50,528 nucleotides of DNA from Parapedobacter tibetensis (GTDB taxonomy: Bacteria; Bacteroidota; Bacteroidia; Sphingobacteriales; Sphingobacteriaceae): positions 1 through 50,528 of the forward strand of contig NZ_JAMXBE010000022.1 in the NCBI RefSeq assembly GCF_024704835.1, read 5' to 3'. The position numbers and the translations under genes are program-made. This document shows positions 23,658-33,430 of this stretch, piece after piece (the first letter of the stretch is position 1; each line of letters opens with the position of its first letter). The notes beneath the pieces were generated by a model. That model saw only the letters and a program-made list of their open reading frames with translations. It did no database searches and was not told where the DNA came from.

Positions 23658-26600
23658 ATGCAAAAAAATGCACATTGTCGTGGTGCTGCCATGCGCAAAA
23701 AAACGTGCATCCGTAGTGATGACTTTTTAACCAAATTATATCGGGTTATGCGGATAACCACTTTTATACTCATTGTTTGCTGCGTGCATCTCCACGCGAC
23801 CGTGCTGTCACAGACCGTGACCCTGAAGGGCAACCGGCTATCGCTGAAAGAGGTTTTCACCACCGTGGAAGTCCAGACCGGCTATGTGGTCGTTTATAAT
23901 GCCCAGACATTGGGCAAGCGAACGCTGTCGGTCTCCGCCAATGAACAGCCCCTGCTCCAGTTTCTGGATGAGGTACTCACGCAACGGGGACTTGACTATG
24001 AGATCAAGAACAAAACCATCGTTATCGTACCTTCAGTGGAGAAGCCAGAGGTTGTCAGTCCCCAAAAGATTGGAGTAATTCCTCAACAACAACCGTATAC
24101 CGGAAGGGTGATTGACGGATCAGGACAGCCGGTCACAGATGCAACCATTCAAGTACGGGAGGGCACGCTGCAAACTATATCCAACGAGCAGGGTCGCTTT
24201 TCCATCGCTGCGGACCGTGGCGATGTACTCCTGATCACCTCGGTCGGATACGCCAGCCAGGAAATCGAACTCGATGCGACGACCTTTGATCTGGGAAGTA
24301 TCGTCATGCAAACCAGCGTATCTGATCTCGATGAGGTACTTGTTGTTGGTTACGGTACGACCCGAAAAAAAGACTTGACCGGGTCGGTATCTTCTATCGG
24401 GTCTAAGGAGATCGAGCAAATAAAGACACAGACCATTGATGAGGCTCTGGTTGGCAGAATGACGGGGGTATTTGTAAATGCCCAGGCCGGTGGCCCTGGA
24501 AGTGGAGCTATTGTTAATGTACGCGGGCTCAGTCAGATTGTAGGCGATAATCAACCACTTTACGTCATTGATGGTGTCCCAATAACAGTAAATCCAAGAT
24601 TTGCTGACGCAGCAAGTCTAGGCGTCAATGGAGACCGGGAAAACCCTTTGCTTTCGATCAGTCCTGCCGACATCGAGCGTGTAGATGTTTTAAAAGACGC
24701 CTCTGCTGCTGCAATATATGGCTCCCGTGCTGCCAGTGGCGTAATTTTAATTACGACAAAAAGAGGAAAAAGAGATCAGGCCCCTCGTTTAAATTTTTCT
24801 TATAACACCACCGCACAAAATAGATTAAACTCTTTTGATGTATTAAACGCACAACAATTTGAAGACTTTATCCGAGATCAGGGTCTTGCGGATAAAGTGG
24901 AATTCGGAGACGCGGATACGGATTGGCAGAACGAAATCACCAATAAGAATGCTATCTGGAACCAATATGATCTTGGAGTCTCCGGTGGTTCAAGCAAAGT
25001 GAACTATCTAATCTCTGTTCGGGCAAGTGATCAAGAAGGTTTAATGTTTGGAAATAATTTCGATAGATACAACGTTTCTTCCAGTGTCGATGCGGACATA
25101 TCCGACAAATTGAAAACCGGAGCAAACATTGCCTATAATTACTCAATAAATAAACAATCACACCTAACAAGTTTGTCCAGGGGTGCATTTTTCAGACCGG
25201 ATCAATCAATATTTAATGAGGATGGTTCGTACACGAGTATACCGACCCGTTATGGTTTCCCTCAATATAATCCCTTGGGCGATGCGGGCAAAGTAAGGGA
25301 TAAGGCTATCTCGCAAAATATATTAGGTTCGATATATGGAGAATACAAGTTGCTCGATGGGCTGAATTTCCGGTCTCAATTGAGTTTAAACCTTAACGAT
25401 AATAAAAGCACTGTGTTTTCCCCTTCGTATACGTTTGATGCCCAATTCAGCGAATATGCGTACGGGACAAGCGGAGCGCTACTTGCCGTGCAAAATACAG
25501 CCGGTATTAGCTCATCCTGGTCAAATACCTTAAATTATAGAAACACCTTTGCACAGAAGCATACTTTTGATATTGTTGCCGGGTTATCCTGGGACTATTC
25601 CAATCTTGATTTAGATGCCCAATACTATAATGGATTCCCGGACGATGACATCCTCACTGATATCGGATCTTCACAGGGTGTGTATAACTACAGAAGTGAC
25701 TATTCTGAAAATGCCCTAAACTCTACTTTTGGACGAATTAATTACAATTATGACGATAAATATCTGGCAACTTTTACCGCCCGATATGATGGTTCCATCA
25801 AGTTTGGTCCAGACAACCAGTATGGCTTTTTCCCATCTAGCGCTTTAGCATGGAATGTCCATAACGAGGATTTTCTAAAAGGAAACGACCTCATCAGTCA
25901 ACTTAAATTACGTGCGAGTCTTGGACGCACAGGATCAGATAATTTGCCAGCGTATTCTTATTTAGCCTATTACGGTGCATTGCCCCTGGGGGAATCGACT
26001 TACGATGGTATTAATGGGATTGTGGTTGAAGGAGTTCCCAATAGGGGTATCCGTTGGGAAGAGACGAATCAGTTAGATTTGGGCGTTGAGTTTGGATTGT
26101 TTAACAATAGGCTAAATGCGGAAGTGATTTATTTTGAAAAGAAAACAAGCGATATCATCCTTGTTGTGCCCATTCCTGCCGAAACAGGTGCATCTGTGTG
26201 GAATGCCAATATCGCCGATGTGACCAATAAGGGATGGGAATTTATGGTTGGCGGCGATGTCATTCGATCCAATGGTTTTAATTGGAATTCTTCACTCAAT
26301 ATTTCTTTTGTACATAATAATGTTGATGCTTTAAACGGCGGGAACACCTCTTCTACTGGAAGTATAGGGATCATGGAGGGACAACCTATCGGATTTATTT
26401 ATGGCTATCAGGTAGCTTCTGTCGCACAGACACAGCAAGAGATCGATGCCCTAAACGCAGGTGCACCAGATGGAAGTTATTTTAGTTCTTTGCGTCAACC
26501 CGGGGATTATATATTCCGGGACTTAAATGGAGACGGAGAGATCACTGCAGCCGATCAGGGTCCCATTGGCGATATTAATCCCGATTATTATGGTGGTTGG

Positions 26601-27080
26601 AATAACGCTTTATCTTACAAAAATTGGGACTTATCAATGAATTTCAACTTTGTTAAAGGTATTGAAAGACTATGGCGAAGGGGTGGGGACGAATTTTCAA
26701 CGGTCAACGTAGACGAGAACAAAACGACAAACATCTATCATACCTGGACCCCCGACAACACGGATGCTTACTATGCAAGAATTGGGTCAGGAACTCATGT
26801 ACCGTCTTCCAGAATGGTGGAGGATGCATCCTACATCAAGCTTCGCTCTGCTTCGCTTGGCTATAATTTGAAACCTTCCTGGCTTGCTTCCATAGGTATA
26901 TCCAACGTGCGATTGTCGCTATCCGGGAATAATCTATTCGTTATCACTAAGTATCCTGGAATTGATCCAGAAAGTGTGAGTGGACAAAGGGCGGGAAGTA
27001 CAACTGATGCAATCACGGATAATGGAGCTTCCTATCCACAAGCAAGAACGTTCACTTTTGGAATTAATCTCAGCCTATAA
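23658..27080 (+). CDS. SusC-family TonB-dependent transporter with N-terminal STN signalling domain
   Basis: I chose ATG 23658 (MQKNAHCRGAAMRKK), which precedes a signal peptide (ITTFILIVCCVHLHATVLSQ), giving 1140 residues. An STN domain follows (about 55-110: LSLKEVFTTVEVQTGYVVVY, YEIKNKTIVIV). Then come a carboxypeptidase-regulatory-like domain (YTGRVIDGSGQPVTDATIQV), TonB box (LDEVLVVGYG), plug (VNVRGLSQIVGDNQPLYVID, VDVLKDASAAAIYGSRAASG) and barrel ending FTFGINLSL. The STN domain is the part that talks to FecR, so substrate arrival would release the sigma factor. The substrate is unknown. The GH92 fragment downstream hints at a mannose-containing glycan. Confidence 0.93.
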   Translation: MQKNAHCRGAAMRKKTCIRSDDFLTKLYRVMRITTFILIVCCVHLHATVLSQTVTLKGNRLSLKEVFTTVEVQTGYVVVYNAQTLGKRTLSVSANEQPLLQFLDEVLTQRGLDYEIKNKTIVIVPSVEKPEVVSPQKIGVIPQQQPYTGRVIDGSGQPVTDATIQVREGTLQTISNEQGRFSIAADRGDVLLITSVGYASQEIELDATTFDLGSIVMQTSVSDLDEVLVVGYGTTRKKDLTGSVSSIGSKEIEQIKTQTIDEALVGRMTGVFVNAQAGGPGSGAIVNVRGLSQIVGDNQPLYVIDGVPITVNPRFADAASLGVNGDRENPLLSISPADIERVDVLKDASAAAIYGSRAASGVILITTKRGKRDQAPRLNFSYNTTAQNRLNSFDVLNAQQFEDFIRDQGLADKVEFGDADTDWQNEITNKNAIWNQYDLGVSGGSSKVNYLISVRASDQEGLMFGNNFDRYNVSSSVDADISDKLKTGANIAYNYSINKQSHLTSLSRGAFFRPDQSIFNEDGSYTSIPTRYGFPQYNPLGDAGKVRDKAISQNILGSIYGEYKLLDGLNFRSQLSLNLNDNKSTVFSPSYTFDAQFSEYAYGTSGALLAVQNTAGISSSWSNTLNYRNTFAQKHTFDIVAGLSWDYSNLDLDAQYYNGFPDDDILTDIGSSQGVYNYRSDYSENALNSTFGRINYNYDDKYLATFTARYDGSIKFGPDNQYGFFPSSALAWNVHNEDFLKGNDLISQLKLRASLGRTGSDNLPAYSYLAYYGALPLGESTYDGINGIVVEGVPNRGIRWEETNQLDLGVEFGLFNNRLNAEVIYFEKKTSDIILVVPIPAETGASVWNANIADVTNKGWEFMVGGDVIRSNGFNWNSSLNISFVHNNVDALNGGNTSSTGSIGIMEGQPIGFIYGYQVASVAQTQQEIDALNAGAPDGSYFSSLRQPGDYIFRDLNGDGEITAADQGPIGDINPDYYGGWNNALSYKNWDLSMNFNFVKGIERLWRRGGDEFSTVNVDENKTTNIYHTWTPDNTDAYYARIGSGTHVPSSRMVEDASYIKLRSASLGYNLKPSWLASIGISNVRLSLSGNNLFVITKYPGIDPESVSGQRAGSTTDAITDNGASYPQARTFTFGINLSL

Positions 27081-27098
27081 ATATTTAAATCTATTAAC

Positions 27099-28589
27099 AT
27101 GAAATTATTAAAAAATAGCTTTATAAAGATTATATATTGTTCTATTTTTATTAGCCTGTGCTCCTGTCAATTAGTAGTGGATCTAGACGATAGAATACCA
27201 AAATATGCACTGGATGCGGATGACGCTATTGTAAATGAACGAACGGCAGAATTAGCATTGATTGGAGTGTATGCTGGTTTTCGACAAAGGGGAACAGCCG
27301 AGGGAACGCCGCAAATATTTCTTCTACCATCCATATTAAGTGGTGCAGGGACGCCCAATCTCGCTTTTAACAACACCCCCGAAATGGCTTCATATGTAAT
27401 CAATAATCCAATTTCCAGCGGAACACTATTCAATGTTGCTTGTTATGCCAGAATGTATGAAATCGTCAATCGTTGTAATTGGCTGATCGAAAAGGTGACT
27501 CTTTTGACCGGCGAAGATTTTACAACCCCAGGCCGACAGGCTGAAATCCTGGCTGAGGCAAAAGCTATAAGAGCTACTGCTCATTTTTATCTATTACGCT
27601 TATGGGGACAATTCTATGATCTTGATTCTAAATACGGGATTACGTTGCGTACAGACCCTGTCAGATCTGGTGAGGCTTTGCCCAGAAATACAGTCGCAGA
27701 AGTTTATGATGCCATTATCGATGACCTTGATGAAGCTATCGCCAACGCACCTGCTTTACGGGCCAAATATTATATAAATACAACCTACGCAAAAGGACTA
27801 AAAGCGAAGGTCTTGCTATACCAAGGGAACTACCAAGGCGCGGCACTATTAGCCAAAGATGTCATCGAAAATTCGGGATCTAATTTTGTACTTGCAGCCG
27901 ATTATTTGGATCAGTTTGACAATACCAGTACAGTCATTTACGATAACCCGGAAGTTCTTTTTGGTTCCAAAGGAGATATAAGTGAGTCAATTCTAGGTAT
28001 AGGAAATTATACCGGTTTCTGGATGGAGGTCAACGCAGAAGTGCTAAATGAAGTTGCCAATGGCATTACGACAATAGGTGGACAGCACATTAGACACGAT
28101 GGAGATCGAATATCCTCCACGATTTTTGATGCTGGAGCCACGGGTATGGATACTAGAAAATATATTACCCGGGGTTCAACAGACAGGTATGAAATGATCT
28201 ATCATTTAAGAATGGCTGAAGTGTACTTGATCTACGCTGAAGCGGCAGCTCGTGCTGCCGGCAGCGTGACAGCCGAGGCATTAGACGCGTTGAATACAAT
28301 TCGCGAAAGGGCCGGAGCTAGCAGTATTGGAGGAGATGGCTTTGAAACCTATCCCAGTACCATCAGCATGAGTGAATTCCTTGAAGCAGTACGTATTGAG
28401 AAATACATCGAACTGGCTATTGAAATTGGCGAAGAATGGTTTGACTTAGTTCGATACCATTTTGTGGATGATTTTGACATAACTATAGTAAAATCTACTG
28501 CTACTAATCCTGATAAATATATCCTACCTATTGAAGCGAGTTCGATAGAAGTAGGAGGATTTGTGGTAGAGCAGAATCCATCGTACTAA
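27099..28589 (+). CDS. SusD/RagB-family nutrient-binding lipoprotein
   Basis: The 496-residue protein has a lipoprotein signal (FISLCSCQLVVDLDDR). SusD-type features are NERTAELALIGVYAGFRQRG near the N-terminus, AEAKAIRATAHFYLLRLWGQ, YHLRMAEVYLIYAEAAARA, ALNTIRERAGAS, IEKYIELAIEIGEEWFDLVRY and a terminal YILPIEASSIEVGGFVVEQNPSY. It is 18 bp downstream of its SusC partner. The substrate is unknown. Confidence 0.93.
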   Translation: MKLLKNSFIKIIYCSIFISLCSCQLVVDLDDRIPKYALDADDAIVNERTAELALIGVYAGFRQRGTAEGTPQIFLLPSILSGAGTPNLAFNNTPEMASYVINNPISSGTLFNVACYARMYEIVNRCNWLIEKVTLLTGEDFTTPGRQAEILAEAKAIRATAHFYLLRLWGQFYDLDSKYGITLRTDPVRSGEALPRNTVAEVYDAIIDDLDEAIANAPALRAKYYINTTYAKGLKAKVLLYQGNYQGAALLAKDVIENSGSNFVLAADYLDQFDNTSTVIYDNPEVLFGSKGDISESILGIGNYTGFWMEVNAEVLNEVANGITTIGGQHIRHDGDRISSTIFDAGATGMDTRKYITRGSTDRYEMIYHLRMAEVYLIYAEAAARAAGSVTAEALDALNTIRERAGASSIGGDGFETYPSTISMSEFLEAVRIEKYIELAIEIGEEWFDLVRYHFVDDFDITIVKSTATNPDKYILPIEASSIEVGGFVVEQNPSY

Positions 28590-28619
28590 ATTCCAACACC
28601 AGTAATAAAAAATTATACG

Positions 28620-29759
28620 ATGAGAATCACCGCATTAACGTTTTTGTTCCTAAGCCTGTTATTCACGGGATGTCAGGAAAACAAAGGATATTTTATTTCC
28701 GGAAATGTCGAGGGTATCGAGGATGGCAAGAAGGTATATCTATCTAAACTGGATGCATCTACACGCGTTGATGTTCCCATAGACACAATGACAATAAGAG
28801 ACGGCCAATTTAATTTGGATATGCCTGAAGTTGAATCCCCGTACCTTGGCTTTCTTCAAATTGAAGGATTTCCAAACAAAATACAATACATCGCCGAGAA
28901 CCAAAAAATAAGATTTGATGTTCACTACGATAGTTTGTTGCATTCAAAGGTTTCTGGTGGCAAAGAAAACGAAGCTCTTTCGGAATACATTGAATATATA
29001 CGGGAGATTAACAAAAAAATGACGGGCACCCAAAATGAAATGCGTAAAGCGAAAATGAGTCACGATTCATCGAAGATGAAAGCCTATGAGGATGCCCGTA
29101 AAGAAATCAAGGAAAATGAAAAGCTTTTCAAAAAAGAATTGCTAAGTCGTAATCAAGATTCTTATTTAAGTGCAATGCTGCTAATGGAAATGCTTAGTAA
29201 GCATACTTCTGCGGAAATCAACGCATACTATGAGAAGTTATCTGATCGTATCAAGCGTTCAGATATTGCAAGAGACGTGAAATCACGTCTTGAGCGGATA
29301 AGTAGTACCGAGGTAGGCGGTCAAGCTCCTGAGTTTAATGCACCCAATACCGACGGAGAAATGGTGTCACTGAAGGAGAGTCTCGGTAAAATAACCATCG
29401 TCGAATTTTGGGCATCCTGGTGTGTGCCCTGTCGCGCCGAAAATCCTAATCTGGTAAAGATGTATAGCAAATATAAAGATAAAGGGTTGCGTATCATCAG
29501 TGTATCCATGGATCGTGAAGGTCAAAAGGAGAATTGGTTAAATGCGATTGCCAATGACAATATGAGCAATTGGACTCACGTTTCGAACCTGGCGTTTTGG
29601 AATGAGCCTGTTGCTAAAAAATATGGCGTTCAGGCAATCCCAGCGTCCTTTTTATTGGATGAGAATAGATTGATCGTTGCAAAAAACTTAAAAGGAGATG
29701 CATTGGATCAAGAGATCGGCTGTCTTTTGGATGGTCCACAGCAGTCTCGCCTCAGGTGA
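28620..29759 (+). CDS. TlpA-like thiol-disulfide oxidoreductase with DUF4369-like N-terminus
   Basis: The 379-residue lipoprotein (LSLLFTGCQENKGYFISG) has a DUF4369-like beta domain (about 20-115: ISGNVEGIEDGKKVYLSKLD) and a charged helical linker (about 120-210). The thioredoxin/AhpC-TSA domain lies at about 235-365. The redox motif WASWCVPCRAENPNL is intact and the cis-Pro loop reads VQAIPASFLLD. Such proteins reduce or shuffle disulfides in the periplasm and often accompany FecR-controlled SusCD pairs. The last residues (DGPQQSRLR) are atypical. The stop at 29757-29759 abuts a GH92 fragment in the same frame, so the tail was probably changed by the rearrangement. Confidence 0.9.
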   Translation: MRITALTFLFLSLLFTGCQENKGYFISGNVEGIEDGKKVYLSKLDASTRVDVPIDTMTIRDGQFNLDMPEVESPYLGFLQIEGFPNKIQYIAENQKIRFDVHYDSLLHSKVSGGKENEALSEYIEYIREINKKMTGTQNEMRKAKMSHDSSKMKAYEDARKEIKENEKLFKKELLSRNQDSYLSAMLLMEMLSKHTSAEINAYYEKLSDRIKRSDIARDVKSRLERISSTEVGGQAPEFNAPNTDGEMVSLKESLGKITIVEFWASWCVPCRAENPNLVKMYSKYKDKGLRIISVSMDREGQKENWLNAIANDNMSNWTHVSNLAFWNEPVAKKYGVQAIPASFLLDENRLIVAKNLKGDALDQEIGCLLDGPQQSRLR

Positions 29760-30401
29760 GACCGAATCGCCGGCCTCAAACAGTTGATGGGTGGCGAGCG
29801 CGCTTTCGTCAACAAGCTGGGTACCATCTTTGCGCTCTCCACCCGCTTCGGCTTGGGTGGTCGCCGCGGCCCCATCCACGAGATGCGCGAAATGCAGGTG
29901 GCCAACATGGGGCAATATGCCCACGGCAAACAACCTATCCAACACATGACCTACCTTTACGGATACAGCAACGAGCCATGGAAAGGACAATATTGGATAC
30001 GCGAAACCATGGATAGGCTGTACCATGCAGGGCCTGATGGGTACTGTGGTGACGAAGACAACGGACAGACGTCTGCATGGTATGTGTTTTCGGCATTGGG
30101 CTTTTATCCGGTTTGCCCCGGCACCGATCAGTATGTGCTGGGCACGCCGTTGTTCAAACATGTGCGTGTGCAGCTTGCCAAGGACCGCATACTGGATATA
30201 CAGGCGCCGGAAAACGGTCCGGCCAACAGGTACATCAAACAGCTCGCTGTAAACGGAGCGGCCTACACGAAGGCATTTCTGACACACAATCAACTCATGG
30301 ATGGCGCTACGTTGCTTTTTACCATGAGTGATCAACCAGACACGGATCGCCCAGTGCAACAAACGGACCTTCCCTACTCGCTGAGCATGGATGAACGATG
30401 A
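29760..30401 (+). pseudogene. GH92 alpha-mannosidase, C-terminal fragment
   Basis: Directly after the TlpA stop, in the same frame, about 213 residues match the last third of a GH92 enzyme. They read GLKQLMGGERAFVNKLGTIF, QPIQHMTYLYGYSNEPWKGQ and the hallmark YCGDEDNGQTSAWYVFSALG, followed by FYPVCPGTDQYVLGTPLFKHV. The N-terminal two-thirds, signal peptide and start are absent, so it cannot fold into a working enzyme. The junction with tlpA at about 29755 marks a deletion or recombination. Unlike the intact GH92 at 15033, this fragment keeps the canonical GDEDNGQTSAWYVFSALGFYPV block. Confidence 0.85.
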
Positions 30402-30447
30402 AGCACGAAACGGGGCGATGGCTTATACATACGATTTCATGAGCTCC

Positions 30448-30768
30448 TTATTCCAACTTTTCGAGATATACAGTAATCGTATCCCGCTTTCTAGGTTCTT
30501 TGATATCCAAAGGCTTGTAGCCATCGGCCTCGATACGGGCGTGGATTCTCGGACATCTGTAACCTCCAGTAAGGAAGGACTCGAAATAGCCCGTACTATC
30601 TGATTCGAAATACCGGTGATAACCCTTGTTTGTCACAGTTATCCTGGCTGTTTTAATTGGCTGTTGCGTTTCACGGTCTTTAATCCTTCCCATCAACACA
30701 CGGAGGCAGCTGCAAGACGACAACAACAAAATGGTTGCGATGATTAGTATAGATGGCGTGATATTCAT
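30448..30768 (-). CDS. Small lipoprotein with carboxypeptidase-regulatory-like domain
   Basis: I chose ATG 30768 because it opens a lipoprotein signal (ITPSILIIATILLLSSCSC). The 106-residue product carries one small beta-sandwich (VLMGRIKDRETQQPIKTARI, then STGYFESFLTGGYRCP, then KPRKRDTITVYLEKLE-type end). This layout is typical of CarboxypepD_reg-like or transthyretin-like Bacteroidetes lipoproteins. The function is unknown. It lies downstream of GH115 on the same strand after a 202-bp gap, so membership in that operon is uncertain. Confidence 0.6.
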   Translation of the reverse strand: MNITPSILIIATILLLSSCSCLRVLMGRIKDRETQQPIKTARITVTNKGYHRYFESDSTGYFESFLTGGYRCPRIHARIEADGYKPLDIKEPRKRDTITVYLEKLE

Positions 30769-30970
30769 AAACGTCGTTTTGTCCCATACATTAGATTTAC
30801 AAAGTTTGCCCTTTTCGGCCTCATCGCAAATCCCCAATTTCAGGGGTTTTGTCCGAACGGATAAATCCCTACCGTTGAATCATTATCCATCTTCGGTATT
30901 CAACCTATGCATCGGATCAATGCCGAGTGGTATCCGTTCGTCGGTTTAGGCCACCTCACTACGGGCGAAC

Positions 30971-33400
30971 TCAAATTGTAACACCGACCCCGCCTTCGCT
31001 TCGACCATACACCAGCACTTGGTCAATGACTACCCCTGCGTCCAGGGCTTTGAGTGTCAGTCGGTGGTTTGATTGGTGCGCTACCGGAAAAGCAACCTTC
31101 CTGATGGCTTGGTTCCGCAGCACATTTTCCTTCCATTCCTCGCTCCGTCCGAGGGTCCGGTAGTCAATTTCTTTCATAGGCGTATCATTAAGGGCTATTC
31201 CAAACCGCAGCTGCTCTCCCTCCACCGGATGGTTGGGCAATAGCCGTACTTCCACAAAAACGGAATCGCCGGGTAAATGGGGCAGGTCGAATGTGATGCT
31301 GCTTCCCTTTTGTAGTGCTAAGGCCTTGCCTTCGTAGCCTAGACCCTCGATAGGGGTTTGCTCGGTCGTACTGCTGGTAAAATCAATGCCATTAAATACA
31401 TAGCGAGGAGTTCGGTAGGTGGGCAAAGGCTGAGCTGCCTGTTCCTCCTTCACTTGCTGGAATACAGGCAGGTTACGCGGCTTGTAGTCCAGCATTTTAT
31501 CCCATTTCCCGCCTTTCAGCGTGTCGTACTGGTGTGTCAGCGCCGCTATGCTGTCAAAGGCCGCATGGCTTTGCCGCCATTCGGCCTTGCCATGACGGGC
31601 AAGCTGTGCGTACAATAATTTACGGTTCATCTGCGAGGCGGCCTGCACGGGGTATTTCACCAACTCGAAATAGGCTGCCTGTCGGTGGGCCGGAATCAGG
31701 TTCGTCAGCTTTTCCACCTGGTCAGACAGGTCATTATAGGCGCGGAGCCTTCCCGAAATTTCCTCCTCGCTCCAGGGCAGGTCTTTGATGACTTTATAAG
31801 CCGGATCGCGCTCCTCTTCCCTTGTATTTCCCATGAATTCCGGCTTGCGGATATAAGCCAACCGATAGTATTCCTGCATCAGCGGAATGAACCGATCGGC
31901 GGCGTGCTCACCGAAATCCCGCCCCAGCCAGTTGTACAAATGGGCGTTTACACCGCCATCGGCCACCCCATCGATATCCCATGCCATGTCCAGAAACAGT
32001 TCCGTCTGATATTCAATGGCTTTTATATCCCCAACATTCAGTATCCATATTTTACGGACCCCTTTGTCATACGCGAGTTTCATTTGCTGGTAGAGCAATA
32101 CAGGGTTTGCTGTGCCGAGCCAAAGGTAATCGTGTGGCCGCCCCCAATAGGACGCATGGTAGTATATGCCGTTACCACCACTGCGGTTCTTTTCTGCCGT
32201 GTCTGGGAAATGGGTGATGTAGCCATAGTTGTCATCACACCACATCAGCGTCACGTAATCGGGCACGTCCAGTCCTGCTTTGTAAACATCCAGCACTTCT
32301 TTGTACGGAATGATTACCTGCGGCACCTTGGAGGGATCCGGGTTGATGTACGTTTTCAGCAACTCGGTTTGGTCGGCGATGACCTTGCTTATCGCTTCTT
32401 TATATTCCTCGGTGGTTTTTACGCCCTCCATGGGGCCGTCATGCTTGCCGCGCATACCGATGGTGAAAATGTTATTTGAACTCCCCAGTTCTTTCAACCG
32501 GTCCGTCCAATAGGATATCACATGATCTTTGTTGGTCAGGTAATTATATTCGCCTATGCCCGAGATGTCCCATTCCGTGGCGCTGTTCCGTGCCAGCGGC
32601 TCGCAGTGTGATGATCCGATGTAGATACCGTATCGCTCGGCGGCTTCCCGATTGCCCTCTACGAAATAGAACGGCACGGTCACCTCATGCATCGCTGGCC
32701 ATATCGTATTGGCTCTCAGGCGGAGCAACAACTCAAAGATTTTAGCGTAGGTCTTCGGGCCAATGGTCTTCATTTTTCTGGTTTTTGCCAGATCAATTCC
32801 TTCTTTCAGCTTGGCTTCAGGCTCGAATGTCCCGCTGCTCCAGGGGTTCAATCCCCAATCCTCGTCGTTCAGGAAGATGCCCCGGTACTGCACCGACGGG
32901 TACTGTGTCGTTTTATAGTCAGCCGGCAAGGATACCGTGGTCTTTTTTTCCGGAGTAACGTCCGCCCACCATTTCCAGGGCGAGATGCCAATCAGGCGGG
33001 AGAGTTCCAGCACACCGTATGCAGCTCCCCTCGGATCACTGCCGACGACAAATAGGTAGCGTTTCTTTCCGGTTCCCACCACCTGTATTTGGAATGCTTC
33101 CCATTTATCCCGTATCCCTGAAATATCAACCTGATGTGTAGCCAACAGGTTTTTGAAGGCCCTATCTTGGTTGACCACACCGATTACGACGGTTCCACCC
33201 GGCATGCTATCGGACAGCGAGAACGGATCTATGCAGACCGATTTGGAATCGTCGACCAGCATGTCGATCGCCGTATGGATCACCTGTTCATTTCCTTGGT
33301 AATAGAGCGAAGCACCCTTGTTATGGTTAACCAAACCAAAGCCATCCCGTGCATAGGCGTAGGAAAAAAGCAAAAAAAAGCAGATTACTATTCTCTTCAT
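30971..33400 (-). CDS. GH115 alpha-glucuronidase
   Basis: The 809-residue protein has a signal peptide (MKRIVICFFLLFSYAYA) and no lipobox. It matches GH115: YLFVVGSDPRGAAYGVLELS, ISPWKWWADVTP, QYRGIFLNDEDWGLNPW, LLRLRANTIWPAMHE, IFTIGMRGKHDGPM, IIPYKEVLDVYKAG, YVTLMWCDDNYGYI, YYHASYWGRPHDYLWLG and KIWILNVGDIKAIEY. Known family members remove (4-O-methyl-)glucuronic acid from polymeric xylan, and some act on arabinogalactan. It seems somewhat shorter than many homologues because the C-terminal beta domain is compact. It is the last enzyme of the operon led by SusC (42509). Export to the periplasm is likely. Confidence 0.9.
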   Translation of the reverse strand: MKRIVICFFLLFSYAYARDGFGLVNHNKGASLYYQGNEQVIHTAIDMLVDDSKSVCIDPFSLSDSMPGGTVVIGVVNQDRAFKNLLATHQVDISGIRDKWEAFQIQVVGTGKKRYLFVVGSDPRGAAYGVLELSRLIGISPWKWWADVTPEKKTTVSLPADYKTTQYPSVQYRGIFLNDEDWGLNPWSSGTFEPEAKLKEGIDLAKTRKMKTIGPKTYAKIFELLLRLRANTIWPAMHEVTVPFYFVEGNREAAERYGIYIGSSHCEPLARNSATEWDISGIGEYNYLTNKDHVISYWTDRLKELGSSNNIFTIGMRGKHDGPMEGVKTTEEYKEAISKVIADQTELLKTYINPDPSKVPQVIIPYKEVLDVYKAGLDVPDYVTLMWCDDNYGYITHFPDTAEKNRSGGNGIYYHASYWGRPHDYLWLGTANPVLLYQQMKLAYDKGVRKIWILNVGDIKAIEYQTELFLDMAWDIDGVADGGVNAHLYNWLGRDFGEHAADRFIPLMQEYYRLAYIRKPEFMGNTREEERDPAYKVIKDLPWSEEEISGRLRAYNDLSDQVEKLTNLIPAHRQAAYFELVKYPVQAASQMNRKLLYAQLARHGKAEWRQSHAAFDSIAALTHQYDTLKGGKWDKMLDYKPRNLPVFQQVKEEQAAQPLPTYRTPRYVFNGIDFTSSTTEQTPIEGLGYEGKALALQKGSSITFDLPHLPGDSVFVEVRLLPNHPVEGEQLRFGIALNDTPMKEIDYRTLGRSEEWKENVLRNQAIRKVAFPVAHQSNHRLTLKALDAGVVIDQVLVYGRSEGGVGVTI

Positions 33401-33430
33401 CGTATCACGGACTTTATGGACAGACTCTAT

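Noticed and set aside
31685-32479. Long plus-strand frame opposite GH115
   Set aside because: It is the antisense shadow of a clearly recognised GH115 gene and has no family motifs.
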